Assembly: GCF_017591435.1 (NCBI RefSeq)
Contig: NC_059276.1
Location: forward strand, 4,296,411 to 4,360,410
Length of the DNA: 64,000 nucleotides
Direction: 5' to 3'
From: Portunus trituberculatus
Lineage: Eukaryota > Arthropoda > Malacostraca > Decapoda > Portunidae
Position 1 is the first letter of the stretch, and each line of letters begins with the position of its first letter. Below the pieces are notes generated by a model. The model did no database searches. It had not been told where the DNA came from and saw only the letters and a list, made by a program, of their open reading frames with translations. Below, piece after piece: positions 55,927 through 64,000 of the stretch. The position numbers and the translations under genes were made by a program.

Positions 55927-56125
55927 AGGAGGATGTAAAGGAAGAGAAAACGGAAGGTACAAAGGAGAAGAAGGCTGTGAAGAGGAAAAGAAGGAAGACA
56001 AGCCAAGAGATAAAAAGGACGAATAAAGAGACAACAAGATAAAAGAGAATAGGAAAAGAAAATAAGAAAATCAAATGAAAGAGGAGAAACAAAATTAAAT
56101 AGAGATAGTTAAAAAAATCAAATTA

Positions 56126-56169
<44 letters not shown>

Positions 56170-56388
56170 CAGAGAGAGTATCGCTTGGGTGGTGGCACGT
56201 GTCAGGTGTTCCGCATAGTGATCAGGGCAGGTGTAATCACAGGTAAGGCACGACCAGTTACCTGTTACCTTGGTCCAATTAACACAGGTATTTCAGGCTC
56301 GTTTGCTCTGTCAATGCGAAAATCCTGACACTTTTTTACTGTTATGGGAAAGTTTTTTAATTAGTAACGTGACAATAGTAAATTTCTC

Positions 56389-56800
<412 letters not shown>

Positions 56801-56884
56801 TGCCTCACTTTCACCAGAACATTGCCTACAGTAACAAACAGAAGCAAAATGCCAAGATGAAAACAAGTATAGGATGACAGACAG

Positions 56885-56938
<54 letters not shown>

Positions 56939-56939
<1 letters not shown>

Positions 56940-57151
56940 TTCAGAAACGCGTTCCCTTCTCACTACGACAATTTTGCAATGCCACATAAATAACTAACCG
57001 GGTTTACAAGACAGTTTTTCTTTTTGATAAACTAGAAATTTTACCAACTTATCACCAGAATTATAAAAATACTCCTAAAAACACGAGTATCTTCATCTTG
57101 AGCCTTTGGAAAGCAGTGATAGCGAGAGAGCACAGCGTTTCAGAATACAGG

Positions 57152-57152
<1 letters not shown>
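56939..57152 (+). mobile_element. IR-1 element, best-preserved termini
   Basis: Left end 'attcagaaacgcgttccc' and right end 'agcacagcgtttcagaatac' are clear inverted repeats around a single core of about 170 bases. No coding capacity. Confidence 0.6.
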
Positions 57153-57207
<55 letters not shown>

Positions 57208-57348
57208 AGCCGTGCCATACAATACCTGTCACGTCATAATCAGGTGTAATGAGAGAAAGTTTCATCGTGAGCGGAGGTAATGACATAGAGCAAACAAGTG
57301 AGATAACGAGAGTTGTCACGGGGCGGAGGTTTTCGACACACGAAAATG

Positions 57349-57384
<36 letters not shown>

Positions 57385-57662
57385 ATGGTAGTAGCAGTGT
57401 AGCATTACCACCACTACCACTACCAATAACATCACAACAAACAGTCAATTAACATTCTCCCAGTAAATAAACACATTATGAAACATTAAGAGGTCTTCCC
57501 GTGGCGTCATTTCATTCCTCACTGCTTCCTCTTCACCCCTCGTCATTTCCTGCTCCTTGTTCCTGGTAATATAATTATGACTAAGCCTGCCCTCCATTCC
57601 TTTCACTTCTGTCTGTTTTCTTCCTCTTGCCATTCATCTTTTGTTTCTTAAGTCTTTTCCCA

Positions 57663-57666
<4 letters not shown>

Positions 57667-57733
<67 letters not shown>

Positions 57734-57831
57734 GTCCTTGTTTTCTTTTAATATATTTCAAACAGTTGAAATTAAAGTCTCGTAACTTCTAAGGTTATGA
57801 TTTTCAATATTCTATAATTTCTTTCTGTAGC

Positions 57832-57885
<54 letters not shown>

Positions 57886-58020
57886 TGTTGTTGTTGTTGT
57901 TGTTGTTGTCGCTGTTGTTGTTGTTGTTGTTGTTGTTGTTGATATTGTTGTTGTTGTTTCCGTTTTTACTGCTGTTGTTGTTGTTTTCGTTTTGCTGCTG
58001 CTGTAGTAGTAGTAGTAGTT
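57667..58020. repeat. CT, AGT, GTT compound block upstream of gene C
   Basis: Contains (CT)n 57667-57732, (AGT)n 57831-57884 merging into interrupted (GTT)n to about 57990, then AGT units to 58020. It lies 190 bases before the gene C start exon. Confidence 0.93.
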
Positions 58021-58212
58021 TCTTTCATCCCTTTCATTCCTTCCTTCGTTTCTTCACTTGCATCGTTCCTTTTCCTTCATAACCTTACCTCTTGACCTCC
58101 ACCTGCCTTTCCTTTACCATTTCTTATCCCTCTCCTCAAACCTATCGTCCCCACCATCCCTTTCCTTCTCATCCATCACAATCACTAACACGTGCTCTCT
58201 CTCCCTCGTCAG

Positions 58213-63612
<5,400 letters not shown>

Positions 63613-64000
63613 GGCGCCTCCCAGGTTCCCCCAGTGTTGTGAGGGCACCCCGAGTAATTCTGACAGGTATTTTTTGGGCGTCCCCGGCAGATAGTGATAT
63701 TTAAACGTAGTATGTAATCGTTTTTTAGATGGTCTAACTGCTTCTAGAGTTCATGAGAGCATTTGGGCGTGGTCAGAAGGCGTTCTAACTCTATACAAGT
63801 GTGTCCAAAGGCGTTCAAAGACGTCCTAAGCGTCTTTTAAGAGCATTGCAACGCTTCAACGCCACTTTTAGTGTACTATAGACAGTTTTCCGGACAGTTT
63901 TGAGCGCTCTAGTGATTCAGAGCCCTCGCCAAGATGTAGCGGCGGCGTGTGACTCCCCCGGCTGTGTCCTCCGCACTGACTGACTCAAAAGGACCCAGGG

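Overview
This window looks like nuclear DNA of an arthropod, most likely a decapod crustacean and perhaps a crab. The reasons are split genes with GT-AG introns, interstitial TTAGG arrays (the arthropod telomere unit), tRNA-derived SINE-like elements, small inverted-repeat transposons and an extreme density of microsatellites. There is no bacterial, organellar or viral gene content. Most long open frames here are microsatellites read as protein (runs of His-Thr, Arg-Glu, Leu-Ser, Cys-Val, Ile, Tyr) and are not genes.

Three protein genes can be assembled by eye, all on the plus strand. Gene A (3123-9731, seven coding exons, about 310 residues) encodes a secreted or membrane-associated helical protein. 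Gene B (14640-28547, two coding exons separated by a 12.4 kb intron, 515 residues) encodes a signal peptide, one transmembrane segment and a long low-complexity tail. Gene C (58213-63612, seven coding exons, about 294 residues) encodes a second secreted helical protein. Genes A and C end in the same cysteine arrangement (C-x-Q-x3-C, then E-x-C-x3-F-x2-C), so they may be distant members of one arthropod protein family. I could not assign a function to any of the three. A weaker candidate is a small secreted peptide on the minus strand at 17266-17422, inside the gene B intron.

Layout: 1-3122 is microsatellite-rich upstream DNA. 3123-9731 is gene A. 9732-14639 is a spacer with an amplified inverted-repeat element, a TTAA-flanked MITE, a SINE and a minisatellite. 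14640-28547 is gene B, its intron filled with repeats. 28548-58212 is a 29.7 kb stretch with no convincing coding exon, but with a 2.7 kb satellite, several MITEs, a SINE, the longest dinucleotide runs and three promoter or first-exon candidates (39.4, 43.0 and 46.4 kb). Any of these could serve gene C, whose start codon sits immediately after a splice acceptor and so implies an upstream untranslated exon. 58213-63612 is gene C and 63613-64000 its 3' flank.

The most unusual signals concern splicing and repeats. Microsatellites begin inside or beside several 5' splice sites. Two introns contain tandem arrays that repeatedly copy the 3' splice site and first codons of the next exon. A 156-base GA tract overlies the donor of the gene C penultimate exon. 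A TTAGG array near the last exon of gene A is flanked by a 15-base direct repeat. A family of about 210-base elements with TTAA ends and inverted CCCCTTCAGTAC termini occurs nine times.
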